Part shown: positions 1 through 6,728 of the stretch, one piece after another | How positions within the stretch are numbered: the stretch's first letter is position 1 | How the letters are laid out: each line of letters starts with the position of its first letter | Assembly (NCBI GenBank): GCA_039028695.1 | Contig: JBCCHN010000075.1 | Coordinates: 1 to 24,575 of the forward strand | Direction: 5' to 3' | DNA from: JANQKX01 sp039028695 | GTDB lineage: Bacteria > Pseudomonadota > Alphaproteobacteria > Kiloniellales > Kiloniellaceae | Length of the DNA stretch: 24,575 bases | The notes under the pieces: model-generated | The model's input: the letters and a program-made list of their open reading frames with translations, nothing else | Databases searched by the model: none | What the model was told of the DNA's origin: nothing | Program-made: the position numbers and the translations under genes

Positions 1-161
1 AATAGCAGCACACTATCGGCGGCCGGCTCGACAGGAGTCGGCGTGAAGTGGTCAAAATCCTCTAGATGGCTAGCCACCAGTACGACAAGGCCAACGACTA
101 AAACGCCAAGGGTGGCGAACAAACCGACGATACATTTCAGCAAAAAGAGAATGACACGCAT
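1..161 (-). CDS. N-terminus of a membrane-anchored protein, possibly signal peptide peptidase SppA (partial)
   Basis: An open minus-strand frame starts at ATG 161-159 and runs off the left edge with no stop, giving 53 complete codons. It begins MRVILFLLKCIVGLFATLG and continues as one long hydrophobic stretch to about residue 31. A short acidic linker (SHLEDFDHF) and a Pro-rich segment follow, then DSVLL, where a beta strand would begin. A single N-terminal membrane anchor followed by a strand of this kind is how alphaproteobacterial SppA-type signal peptide peptidases start. The catalytic part is outside the window, so that name is a guess. The gene is divergent from the methyltransferase at 335, and the 173-nt gap must hold both promoters. 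I saw no strong ribosome-binding site upstream of the ATG. The call that a gene is present is firmer than the family. Confidence 0.5.
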   Translation of the reverse strand, partial: MRVILFLLKCIVGLFATLGVLVVGLVVLVASHLEDFDHFTPTPVEPAADSVLL

Positions 162-334
162 AATAACTCGATTTTGATATTTTGCTCGAATGGGCAGAGG
201 GAAAAAGGCAAGACTTGCACCTTGTGCCAGGGCACAGCATAAGGCGTCAAGAGATCAAGGCGTAAGAGCGATAGGTCATCAAGGATCTTTTGATTCGCTT
301 TTGAAGATGCCCGCCTTGAATGAGAGGAGAGGAG

Positions 335-1657
335 ATGAGGCGCAAGGCCCGACGGGGCGGTGGCCGTCAGATGGAAGTGACCGTGCGTGCCCTGGGCGCG
401 CGGGGCGACGGCTTGGCGGAATGCGAGGGCCGCCCCCTTTACCTGCCGCAAACTCTGGCCGGTGATCGGGTCTTGGCGCAGGTCACGGGCAAAAGGGGGA
501 GCGGTTTTAAGGGGAAAGTCGTGGAACTGCTGGCCGAGGGCCCCGGGCGGGTGGAGGCCCCTTGTCCGCACTTTGGTCCCTGCGGCGGCTGCAGCGTGCA
601 GCATCTAAAGACCAGCCTTTACGAAGAATGGAAAACCAACCTGCTGAAAGCCGCCCTCGCCCGCAACGGCCTTGAGGGCGTCGCCATTAGCCCCTTGGCG
701 GTGGTGCCGGCCCAAAGCCGACGCCGGGCCGTGTTAGCGGCGCATAAGCGCGGGAGCACCTTGAGTTTAGGGTTTCATCAAAGGGAAAGCCATGAGGTGG
801 TGGATCTATCGGCCTGCCAGGTTTTGACGCCGGGGCTGATGGCCCTTTTGGCGCCCTTGCGCCCCGTGTTAGAGGCGGTCTTGGAAACAGCTCCGCCGTG
901 CGGCCAATCCGCCGATGTCTATCTGCTGGAAAGTGACGGTGGACTGGACCTGCTCCTGACCAGCCGCGCGCCTTTGACCCTGGCGGGCCGGGAAGCACTG
1001 GCGGCCTTTGCCGAGGCCCGGGACGTGGCCCGGATATCCTGGGCCTGTCCGGGAGAAGAGCCCGAGCCGGTGGTCCTGCGGCGCGAGCCCAAGCTCGCCT
1101 TTTCGGGCATTGATGTGGTGCCGGCGCCGGGCGGCTTTCTGCAACCGACCTTGGCCGGTCAGACTCTTTTGATCAAGGAGGCTTTGAAAGGGCTTTCCCA
1201 GCGGGCGAGCCGGGCCCTGGACCTTTTTTCCGGCTGCGGCACCTTTACCTTTGCTCTGGCGCGGGCCGTGCATGGCCTTCAAGTCCATGCGGTAGAGGGG
1301 AATGAGCCCGCTCTGGCGGCCCTCTGGCAGGCGGCGCGGCGGGCCGACCTGGCCGGGCGGGTTACGGTCGAGCGGCGGGATCTGGCCCGCGAGCCCCTCT
1401 TGGCCCATGAATTGGAGGACAAGGATGTGGTCTTATTCGACCCGCCGCGGGTGGGCGCTAAGGAGCAGGCGGCGGAGTTGGCCAAATCGCCGGTGCCCCA
1501 TGTGATCGCCGTGTCCTGCAATCCGGCGACCTTCGCCCGGGACGCAAAGGTCTTGGTGGACGGAGGCTACCACCTGGCCCGGGTGCTCCCTGTCGACCAA
1601 TTTCCCTGGACCGGGCATTTGGAGATGGTCGGTCATTTCCGGCGAGGACCGGTTTAA
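335..1657 (+). CDS. Class I SAM-dependent RNA m5U methyltransferase (RlmD/RumA/TrmA family)
   Basis: Predicted to methylate C5 of a uridine in rRNA or tRNA using S-adenosylmethionine. The 440-residue product has an N-terminal TRAM-like RNA-binding domain (about residues 12-70). An Fe-S cluster motif CPHFGPCGGC follows (Cys77, 83, 86), with the fourth cysteine likely Cys161. The C-terminal Rossmann domain has DLFSGCGTF (296-304), DPPR (369-372) and the nucleophile loop SCNPATF (Cys395), and the terminal Glu of HLEMV is the expected general base. All key residues of the family are present. An in-frame ATG lies at 320, but ATG 335 has AGGAG at 325-329 with a 5-nt gap and gives a sensible N-terminus, so I prefer 335. 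Which RNA position is modified cannot be read from the sequence. It converges on the LysR gene ending at 1715, with no clear terminator in the 57-nt gap. Confidence 0.9.
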   Translation: MRRKARRGGGRQMEVTVRALGARGDGLAECEGRPLYLPQTLAGDRVLAQVTGKRGSGFKGKVVELLAEGPGRVEAPCPHFGPCGGCSVQHLKTSLYEEWKTNLLKAALARNGLEGVAISPLAVVPAQSRRRAVLAAHKRGSTLSLGFHQRESHEVVDLSACQVLTPGLMALLAPLRPVLEAVLETAPPCGQSADVYLLESDGGLDLLLTSRAPLTLAGREALAAFAEARDVARISWACPGEEPEPVVLRREPKLAFSGIDVVPAPGGFLQPTLAGQTLLIKEALKGLSQRASRALDLFSGCGTFTFALARAVHGLQVHAVEGNEPALAALWQAARRADLAGRVTVERRDLAREPLLAHELEDKDVVLFDPPRVGAKEQAAELAKSPVPHVIAVSCNPATFARDAKVLVDGGYHLARVLPVDQFPWTGHLEMVGHFRRGPV

Positions 1658-1714
1658 GTATATCGAAGCCGATTAAATGCCGAGTATACAGGAGCGAAAA
1701 GTTATGGGGACATC

Positions 1715-2596
1715 TTAAGAACATGCTCGTTGAAAGCTTGACCATAAATCGGAAATGACCCGCCCCATGGCTTGGTCGCGACGGCGAATGGCGAAGATTT
1801 CCGTATGACGGGGTGGGAATCCTTCAACGCGCAAGGGGACAAGGGCACCCCTTGCAAGGTCAGCTTCGACAAGATGGTCGGGCATGCCGCCCCATCCTAG
1901 GCCCGCCATGATCACTGACTTTTTGGCCTGAAAATCGGATACGGTCCAGCGCCGCCCGCCTGTCATGACGTCGCGGCTTTGTTCGAAGTCCCGGCCGCCG
2001 GTTCCAGACACGACAACTTGTGTATGGGTCTGCATTTCTCTGCGGGTGCGCACGCCTGGGTGTCGCGCCGCGGGGAATTCCCGATGGGCGACCGGCCGAA
2101 TGGTCACCGTTCCCACGGGTGTGGTCTCCACTTCATCAAGGGGCACAGCTTCCAGGCCTGCCACGATCATATCAGCATCACCTGCCATCAAACGCGCCAA
2201 GGGACCGCCCATCATTTCAGTTGAAACCCGGATATCCGTGCTGGGGTATTTCTGTCCGACCCGCCCAACAGCGGTGAGAAAGGATTCCAACGGCAGGGTC
2301 GCCGTGAGTGCAATGCGGACAATAGGTTCTTGATCGCTTCGTAGTCCCGCGGCCGTTAATTTTAAGCTGCGAACCTGTTCTAGGACACGGGTGGTTTCCC
2401 GGAAAAACACCTCGCCTTCGGGTGTCAGGCGCGGCCGATAGGCGTCACGGGAAAAGATCCCGAAGCCGATTTCGTCTTCAAGCTTACGAATTTGATGACT
2501 GACGGCGGACTGCGCTTTGTTCAAACGCTCCGCGGCCCCCCGAAAGGTCCCGCTGGCGACAATGGCATCCAAGGCAATGAGCTGATCCAGGGTCAT
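1715..2596 (-). CDS. LysR-family transcriptional regulator, divergent from the GST cassette
   Basis: A 293-residue LysR-type regulator. The winged helix-turn-helix fills about residues 1-60 (TLDQLIALDAIVASGTFRGA, then AQSAVSHQIRKLE). An effector-binding domain of the periplasmic-binding-protein fold follows, ending with the typical GLGWGGMPDHLVE segment where the inducer pocket closes. The open frame extends 28 codons further upstream to 2680, but that extension crosses an operator-like palindrome and is not LysR-like. ATG 2596, with GGGAAG about 9 nt upstream, is therefore the likely start. The gene is divergent from gstA at 2734, the classic arrangement for a LysR activator of the adjacent cassette, and a T-N11-A-type palindrome sits between them. 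The inducer is unknown. Given the neighbours, an electrophile or aromatic compound is a reasonable guess. Confidence 0.9.
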   Translation of the reverse strand: MTLDQLIALDAIVASGTFRGAAERLNKAQSAVSHQIRKLEDEIGFGIFSRDAYRPRLTPEGEVFFRETTRVLEQVRSLKLTAAGLRSDQEPIVRIALTATLPLESFLTAVGRVGQKYPSTDIRVSTEMMGGPLARLMAGDADMIVAGLEAVPLDEVETTPVGTVTIRPVAHREFPAARHPGVRTRREMQTHTQVVVSGTGGRDFEQSRDVMTGGRRWTVSDFQAKKSVIMAGLGWGGMPDHLVEADLARGALVPLRVEGFPPRHTEIFAIRRRDQAMGRVISDLWSSFQRACS

Positions 2597-2634
2597 GGAC
2601 TGGTCTTCCCGTTCATACAGACGGCGATTGCAAT

Positions 2635-2655
2635 ATGATCTAATTAAAAGATCAT
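2635..2655. promoter_or_regulatory. 21-bp interrupted palindrome, likely LysR operator between lysR and gstA
   Basis: ATGATCT (2635-2641), a 7-base AT-rich spacer, then AGATCAT (2649-2655): perfect 7-bp arms in the only gap between two divergent genes. Size, symmetry and AT content fit a LysR-type recognition site. A weak minus-strand promoter may overlap it (TTGATA at 2680-2675, GATAAT at 2659-2654, 15-nt spacer), which would allow autorepression. The palindrome is seen directly; its function is inferred. Confidence 0.55.
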
Positions 2656-2733
2656 TATCATGAGAACTTAATATTATCAATCAGCCATCCGGGGCGCTAT
2701 TTGAGTTTTGTAAATCCAACCAATGAGATCACG

Positions 2734-3342
2734 ATGAAACTCTTTTACATGCCCGGCGCCTGCTCGCTGGCGAGCCACATAATGCTGCAAGAGGTGGGTG
2801 AATCCTTTGACATTGAATCCGTTGATACGCAGGCTGGACGAACGGAGAGCGGCAGGGACTTCCGCGAGATCAGCCCGAATGGCTACGTTCCCGCTTTGGA
2901 AATCGAAGCCGGGGTCACTCTCAGCGAGGGTGTTGCCATCTTGCAGTACATCGCCGACCGGCATCCGGAAAAAGCCTATTCACCGGAACCCGGATCGGTC
3001 GCGCGGGCCCGGCTGCAGCAATTCTTAAACTTTGCCGCCGCTGAGCTGCACAAGGCCTGGGCACCCCTATTCGCCGCCGGCACCTCGGCGAACGAGAAGG
3101 CGGCGGCCGTCAAGAATGTCCGGTCCAAGTTCGGCTATCTGGAATCCGTTTTATCGGATGGGCGGGCGTTTTTGGTGGAAAACCGCTTTTCCGTCGCCGA
3201 CGCCTATATCTTCGTGGTGGCGAACTGGGCGACCGTGAAGGCAATCGACCTGTCGGAATGGCCCCATTTGGCAGCTTTTGTGAAGCGGGTCGCGAGGCGA
3301 CCCGCCGTGCGGGCTGCCATGGCCGCCGAAGGACTTTTGTGA
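2734..3342 (+). CDS. gstA: Beta-class glutathione S-transferase
   Basis: A 202-residue cytosolic glutathione transferase that would conjugate glutathione to electrophiles or act as a thiol-disulfide enzyme. It begins MKLFYMPGACSLASHI, which closely matches the start of E. coli GstA, including Cys10, the beta-class hallmark that forms a mixed disulfide with glutathione. The thioredoxin-like domain has VPAL (52-55, cis-Pro) and SEGVAI (64-69). The C-terminal helical domain has FSVADAYIFVV and ends MAAEGLL, again like GstA. The start is ATG 2734; the frame is open from 2701, but the upstream residues do not belong to the family. It is first in a three-gene run: its TGA overlaps the next ATG by one base. 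It is probably controlled by the divergent LysR regulator. Confidence 0.92.
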   Translation: MKLFYMPGACSLASHIMLQEVGESFDIESVDTQAGRTESGRDFREISPNGYVPALEIEAGVTLSEGVAILQYIADRHPEKAYSPEPGSVARARLQQFLNFAAAELHKAWAPLFAAGTSANEKAAAVKNVRSKFGYLESVLSDGRAFLVENRFSVADAYIFVVANWATVKAIDLSEWPHLAAFVKRVARRPAVRAAMAAEGLL

Positions 3343-3722
3343 TGCGCGCGCGCGAGGAAGCGGAGGTTCGAGAGGTGATGGCGGTTTATTTCGAGGGGCT
3401 CCACCATTCCGACAGTCGGGTCTTGCGGCAGGTGTTCCATCGAAATCTCCTCTATGTCAACGCCACCCCTAGCCACCACGAATGCTTGGATCTGGACCAT
3501 TACATGGCGCGTATCGACGCGCGACGATCACCGGCCTCTCGCGGCGATCCAAGACAAGAGGTGATCGAGCGCGTGACCGTCAAAGGAGGGCAGATGGGTC
3601 TTGTCGAGGCCCGTATGACCATGCTGAACCGCGCCTATCAAGATCTGCTGACCCTGATCCATACCGACGACGGCTGGAAGGTAATCGCCAAAGTCTTTTC
3701 ATTTGTCGAGAAAAAGGAGTGA
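3342..3722 (+). CDS. NTF2-like protein, putative lumazine-binding family
   Basis: A 126-residue protein of the NTF2-like fold. The N-terminus EAEVREVMAVYFEGLHHSD and the following VLRQVFHRNLLYVN match the helix-turn-strand opening of the putative lumazine-binding proteins (PF12893-like), related to SnoaL/DUF4440 proteins. The C-terminal strands (VEARMTMLNRAYQDLLTLIH, then DDGWKVIAKVFSF) complete the cone-shaped sheet. Such proteins bind small hydrophobic or aromatic ligands and often serve as isomerases, cyclases or carriers; no specific activity can be assigned. The ATG at 3342 overlaps the gstA stop (TGATG), so translation is probably coupled. The frame is open further upstream, but that part lies inside gstA. 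Its place between a glutathione transferase and a tautomerase suggests a role in modifying the same small molecule, which is inference. Confidence 0.78.
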   Translation: MRAREEAEVREVMAVYFEGLHHSDSRVLRQVFHRNLLYVNATPSHHECLDLDHYMARIDARRSPASRGDPRQEVIERVTVKGGQMGLVEARMTMLNRAYQDLLTLIHTDDGWKVIAKVFSFVEKKE

Positions 3723-3726
3723 TACA

Positions 3727-3948
3727 ATGCCTTACGTGAACATTAAGGTGACTCGCGAGGGCGGCCCAGCAGGCATCGGCCCCACATCCGAAGAAAAGGC
3801 TCGGCTCATTGCCGGTGTCACCGACCTTCTGGAACAGGTGTTAAACAAAAACCCGGCGGCGACTTTCGTGGTGATCGACGAAGTTTCCTTAGACGATTGG
3901 GGCGTTGCCGGCCGCCCGGTCCGCGACATCCGCACGCAAGAGGGGTGA
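3727..3948 (+). CDS. 4-oxalocrotonate tautomerase-family protein
   Basis: A 73-residue tautomerase-superfamily protein. The start is ATG 3727, with AGGAG 7-8 nt upstream inside the end of the preceding gene, so that removal of Met exposes Pro1 (MPYVNIKVT), the catalytic general base of 4-oxalocrotonate tautomerases. The rest follows the family: an amphipathic helix (EEKARLIAGVTDLLEQVL), NPAATFVVIDEV, and a C-terminal WGVAGR segment. Members interconvert enol and keto forms of 2-hydroxymuconate-like acids, usually as hexamers. It is slightly longer than canonical 4-OT (about 62 residues) and carries an insert after residue 10. It lies 4 nt after the NTF2-like gene, third in the LysR-flanked cassette, and is followed by a strong hairpin. 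The natural substrate is unknown. Confidence 0.88.
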   Translation: MPYVNIKVTREGGPAGIGPTSEEKARLIAGVTDLLEQVLNKNPAATFVVIDEVSLDDWGVAGRPVRDIRTQEG

Positions 3949-3961
3949 GTTTTTCTTGTTG

Positions 3962-3988
3962 GGCCGGCGTAACCCTTTTACGCCGGCC
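3962..3988. terminator. Strong hairpin between convergent genes, probably a bidirectional terminator
   Basis: A perfect 11-bp stem, GGCCGGCGTAA (3962-3972) pairing with TTACGCCGGCC (3978-3988) around a 5-base loop, lies between the tautomerase gene (+) and the argE-like gene (-). A TCTT run follows on the plus strand and there is no long T-tract in either direction, so it may be an imperfect terminator. It could serve both transcripts. Confidence 0.6.
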
Positions 3989-4031
3989 TCTTCCCAAAAA
4001 TAGAAAAAAATCGGATCTGGCGTCCGGCTCA

Positions 4032-5207
4032 CTAGGTAATATGCTCAACTAGCCGGTCCATGAAGGCTTCGCAGAGGTGGAGCTGTTCCAGGGACACGTA
4101 TTCGTCGGGCTTGTGGGCTTGGTCGATGGAGCCGGGGCCGCAGATCACGGTGGGCATGCCGGCTTGATGAAACAGGCCGCCCTCAGTTCCGAAGGAGACC
4201 TTGCCGGTGCTATTACTGCCGGAAAGCGATTTGGCCAGGGCGACCACGTCGCTGTCCGGGTCGGTGTGGAGACCGGGATAGGCGGCCTCGCGAGTCCAAG
4301 AAAAACCGCTCGCGGGATCGATGGCTTTCATGGCCGGCTCGATGTCTTTTTGTGCATGGGACTGCACCCGGGCCAAGAGGGCTTGGGGATCGTCGCTGGG
4401 CAGGTTGCGAAACTCGAACTGGAATTGGCAGTGGCCGGGCACGATGTTGAGCTGGGTGCCGCCGCTTATGACCCCGGTTTGAATTGTCGTATGGGGCACG
4501 TCGTAGTCATGGTCAAAGGGGCCCAACTGGGCTTTTTCCGCTGCCAGGTCGGCAATGAAGGTGACCAATCGCGCCGCCGCGTCGATGGCATTCACACCGT
4601 GCGGCGCCAAGGAGGAGTGGGCTTCCTTGCCCCTTACGTCACAGGTCATGGCCAGCTTACCCTTGTGGGCGGTGATGACCTGCATGGAGGTGGGCTCGCC
4701 GATGATGCAGAGCGCCGGGCGGATCGGTTGGTGAGCCAAGAAGTCGAGCAAATGAGGCACGCCCTTGCAGCCGATTTCCTCATCGAAGGAAAAGCAATAG
4801 TGTACGGGAATTTTCGGATTGGCGGCCAGGATCCTCGGGGCCTGCGCCAAGGCCACGGCGATAAAGGATTTCATGTCGCAGGTACCCCGTCCATAAAGGC
4901 GACCGTCCCGTTCAGCAACGCGGAAGGGATCGCTCGACCAGTCCTGGCCGTCCACCGGGACCACGTCAGTATGGCCGGACAGGGCGATGCCACCCCTGTC
5001 GCCAGGGCCCAAGGTGGCATAGAGATTGGCTTTGGTTTTCTCGGGATTATGCACCAGGGTGGCGGTAACGCCGAGCTCGGCCAAGTAATCGGAGAGGCAG
5101 GCGATCAGCTCCAGGTTGGAGTAGCGGCTGGTGGTGTCGAAGGCGATGAGGCGCTCGATCCAGTCTCGAGAGGCGTCACTTACGGTGGAGGCAGTCGTGC
5201 TAGACAA
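4032..5207 (-). CDS. argE: Acetylornithine deacetylase-like M20 metallopeptidase (ArgE type)
   Basis: A 391-residue M20-family deacetylase/peptidase, predicted to hydrolyse N2-acetylornithine (or a related N-acyl amino acid) with two metal ions. Visible active-site elements are SGHTDVVP (His79, Asp81), GRGTCDMK (Asp111), FDEEIGCKG (catalytic Glu143, metal Glu144), GEPTS (Glu171), and a C-terminal His in IDQAHKPDEY. A dimerization domain lies at about 180-290. The start is TTG at 5207, with AGGA at 5220-5217, 9 nt upstream and overlapping the stop of the preceding LysR gene; no in-frame ATG or GTG lies near the N-terminus. It forms a two-gene unit with that LysR gene. Many alphaproteobacteria make ornithine through ArgJ and carry extra ArgE paralogs, so its true substrate may not be acetylornithine. 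Confidence 0.85.
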   Translation of the reverse strand: MSSTTASTVSDASRDWIERLIAFDTTSRYSNLELIACLSDYLAELGVTATLVHNPEKTKANLYATLGPGDRGGIALSGHTDVVPVDGQDWSSDPFRVAERDGRLYGRGTCDMKSFIAVALAQAPRILAANPKIPVHYCFSFDEEIGCKGVPHLLDFLAHQPIRPALCIIGEPTSMQVITAHKGKLAMTCDVRGKEAHSSLAPHGVNAIDAAARLVTFIADLAAEKAQLGPFDHDYDVPHTTIQTGVISGGTQLNIVPGHCQFQFEFRNLPSDDPQALLARVQSHAQKDIEPAMKAIDPASGFSWTREAAYPGLHTDPDSDVVALAKSLSGSNSTGKVSFGTEGGLFHQAGMPTVICGPGSIDQAHKPDEYVSLEQLHLCEAFMDRLVEHIT

Positions 5208-5218
5208 AGGGTTTTATC

Positions 5219-6202
5219 CTAGTTTCTCTGGGTCTTGTGGGGCGGCGGCGCCGCGTTCAGGGGCGTGGTGAAGGCGGGCAGGCCCTGAGCATCCGTGCCT
5301 GAGTCGGCAGCCTGCGCCAAGAGCCATTCACGAAAAAGGGCCACGTTGGGATGCTCCGCCCGCTCCGGCGGGGAGACGACGTAATAATGAAAGGGCGCCC
5401 GCACCACCGGACCGAAGGGGCCAACCAAACGCCCGCTGGCCTGATCCTCCCAGGCGAGAGAGATGCGCCCAAGTGCTACTCCCTGGCCATCCATGGCCGC
5501 CTCCATCACCATGGTAGAATGGCTGAAGGCTGGTCCCCGGCTGGCGTTCACGCCCTTGACGCCAGCGGCACGCAGCCAGGAGATCCAGTCGTTGGAACTG
5601 GCGTCGTTGCGGGCCATGTCGTCGTGCAGCAGCGTGTGGTGCCGTAAATCTTCCGGCCGCTCGAGAGGCGGCAGCCCCTTGGCCAGGTGGGGCGAACAGA
5701 CCGGCAAAACGTGGTCGCCCATAAGGTAGTCCGAGCGCAAACCTGCGTATCGCCCCGTGCCGTAGCGCAGGGCCATGTCGAAGTTTTCCTTGGCGAAGTC
5801 GATCACCACGTCCGTAGCCGAGACCAGAACATCGATTTCGGGGTGTTGAGCGCGGAATCGCCCCAGGCGGGGCAGGAGCCATTTGGCGGCGAAAGAGGGC
5901 AGGGCGGTTACCCGCAACGCCCGGTTCATGTCCTCCTCAAAAAGTTGGCCGGTGGCCTGCTCCATCTTGTCGAAAGCATCCCGTAGGGGCGGCAGATAAC
6001 CCTGACCCGCGTCGGTGAGCATGAGGCGCCGGTTCAGGCGGCGAAACAAGGGCACGCCCAGATGATCCTCCAAGGCCTTGACCTGGTGACTGATGGCGGC
6101 CTGGGTCACAGCCAGCTCATCAGCGGCTCGGGTGAAGGAGAGATGGCGCGCGGCCGCTTCGAAAGCGCGCAGAGCATTGAGGGGCGGCAAGCGACGGGGC
6201 AT
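5219..6202 (-). CDS. LysR-family regulator, GcvA type
   Basis: A 327-residue LysR-type regulator. The N-terminal sequence MPRRLPPLNALRAFEAAARH and the DNA-binding helix TQAAISHQVKALEDHLGVPLF are typical of the GcvA-like branch. The effector domain has RVTALPSFAAKWLLPRL and the FDMALRYGTGRYAGL segment, also characteristic of that branch. GcvA itself controls glycine cleavage genes, but this branch covers many unrelated targets. The gene lies 11 nt upstream of the argE-like gene on the same strand, so regulator and enzyme are probably co-transcribed, and it is divergent from the DUF1127 gene. A T-N11-A box lies about 20 bp upstream of the ATG. The C-terminal tail (after about 295) is Pro/Ala-rich and looks disordered. 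Confidence 0.9.
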   Translation of the reverse strand: MPRRLPPLNALRAFEAAARHLSFTRAADELAVTQAAISHQVKALEDHLGVPLFRRLNRRLMLTDAGQGYLPPLRDAFDKMEQATGQLFEEDMNRALRVTALPSFAAKWLLPRLGRFRAQHPEIDVLVSATDVVIDFAKENFDMALRYGTGRYAGLRSDYLMGDHVLPVCSPHLAKGLPPLERPEDLRHHTLLHDDMARNDASSNDWISWLRAAGVKGVNASRGPAFSHSTMVMEAAMDGQGVALGRISLAWEDQASGRLVGPFGPVVRAPFHYYVVSPPERAEHPNVALFREWLLAQAADSGTDAQGLPAFTTPLNAAPPPHKTQRN

Positions 6203-6221
6203 GGCGTGGGCTACATATCAC

Positions 6222-6236
6222 ATTAAAAATTCTAAT
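6222..6236. promoter_or_regulatory. LysR-type box (ATTA-N7-TAAT) upstream of the GcvA-type gene
   Basis: ATTA (6222-6225) and TAAT (6233-6236) are separated by 7 bases. This 15-bp T-N11-A element lies 20 bp upstream of the GcvA-type start, in the gap shared with the divergent DUF1127 gene. The site also contains CTAAT, the core reported for GcvA binding. The motif is short and could occur by chance in this AT-rich gap. Confidence 0.4.
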
Positions 6237-6367
6237 CCGAAAGATGAGATATCATCGTTTGTGCCGTCGCACAAGAGCCCTTAAATCATCATTATTGCAA
6301 GGCGAACAATTGGTTTGCCCTTGATTTGAGGCCCATTCGGCCTCCCTGTCGGATTAGGAGAAATAAA

Positions 6368-6634
6368 ATGGAAAAAGCAGTCAAATTGGATGTTTTACGG
6401 CCCCATCACGGCGCGATCGGCGCGCAATGCCAGGACAACGGCCGGGTCACCTTTGCCAATGCTTTGCGTCTCGACCTCCTGGTCGCGGCGGTCTTCCGCA
6501 CCCTCCTGACTTGGCAGGAAAGGGCCTCACAGCGCCACCACCTGGCCCAACTGGATGAGCGCTACCTAGAGGACATGGGCATCAGCGCCGCCGAGCGATC
6601 CGCCGAGGTGCGTAAACCCTTCTGGAAGGAATAA
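6368..6634 (+). CDS. DUF1127 domain-containing small protein
   Basis: An 88-residue basic protein. The C-terminal half carries the DUF1127 signature: RHHLAQLDERYLEDMGISAAERSAEVRKPFW, which is typical of alphaproteobacterial members. Some small DUF1127 proteins affect RNA turnover and phosphate or carbon physiology; the longer ones are less studied. The start is ATG 6368, with AGGAG 7 nt upstream; an in-frame ATG at 6326 lacks a comparable site. The first 40 residues are not recognisable. It is a single-gene unit, divergent from the GcvA-type regulator and closed by a strong terminator. Confidence 0.85.
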   Translation: MEKAVKLDVLRPHHGAIGAQCQDNGRVTFANALRLDLLVAAVFRTLLTWQERASQRHHLAQLDERYLEDMGISAAERSAEVRKPFWKE

Positions 6635-6671
6635 GGAATTCCCTGCACTCGCTTCGTTGAGTGCCTTCTTG

Positions 6672-6713
6672 GCCGCCGGCCGCCGGGTTGTCTTCCGGGC
6701 CGGCGGCTTTTTT
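6672..6713 (+). terminator. Rho-independent terminator of the DUF1127 gene
   Basis: A 10-bp G+C stem, GCCGCCGGCC (6672-6681) pairing with GGCCGGCGGC (6698-6707), is followed directly by six T (6708-6713). It lies 37 nt after the DUF1127 stop. The T-tract is on the plus strand only, so it does not serve the cti gene that ends at 6729 on the other strand. Confidence 0.88.
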
Positions 6714-6728
6714 GTACGGAACGAGAAG

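Noticed and set aside
223..234. Inverted repeat GTGCC-AG-GGCAC upstream of the RNA methyltransferase
   Set aside because: The 5-bp arms with a 2-base spacer are short enough to occur by chance, and there is no T-tract, so I did not call a terminator or operator.
2597..2680. A 28-codon N-terminal extension of the first LysR frame
   Set aside because: It crosses the operator-like palindrome, is not LysR-like, and the ATG at 2596 begins a standard winged-helix domain.
4077..5222. A long plus-strand open frame opposite the argE-like gene (about 381 codons)
   Set aside because: It mirrors the coding strand of a clear M20 enzyme with all metal ligands. The translated product is Gly-rich and has no recognisable domain, so it is an antisense artefact of G+C-rich codons.
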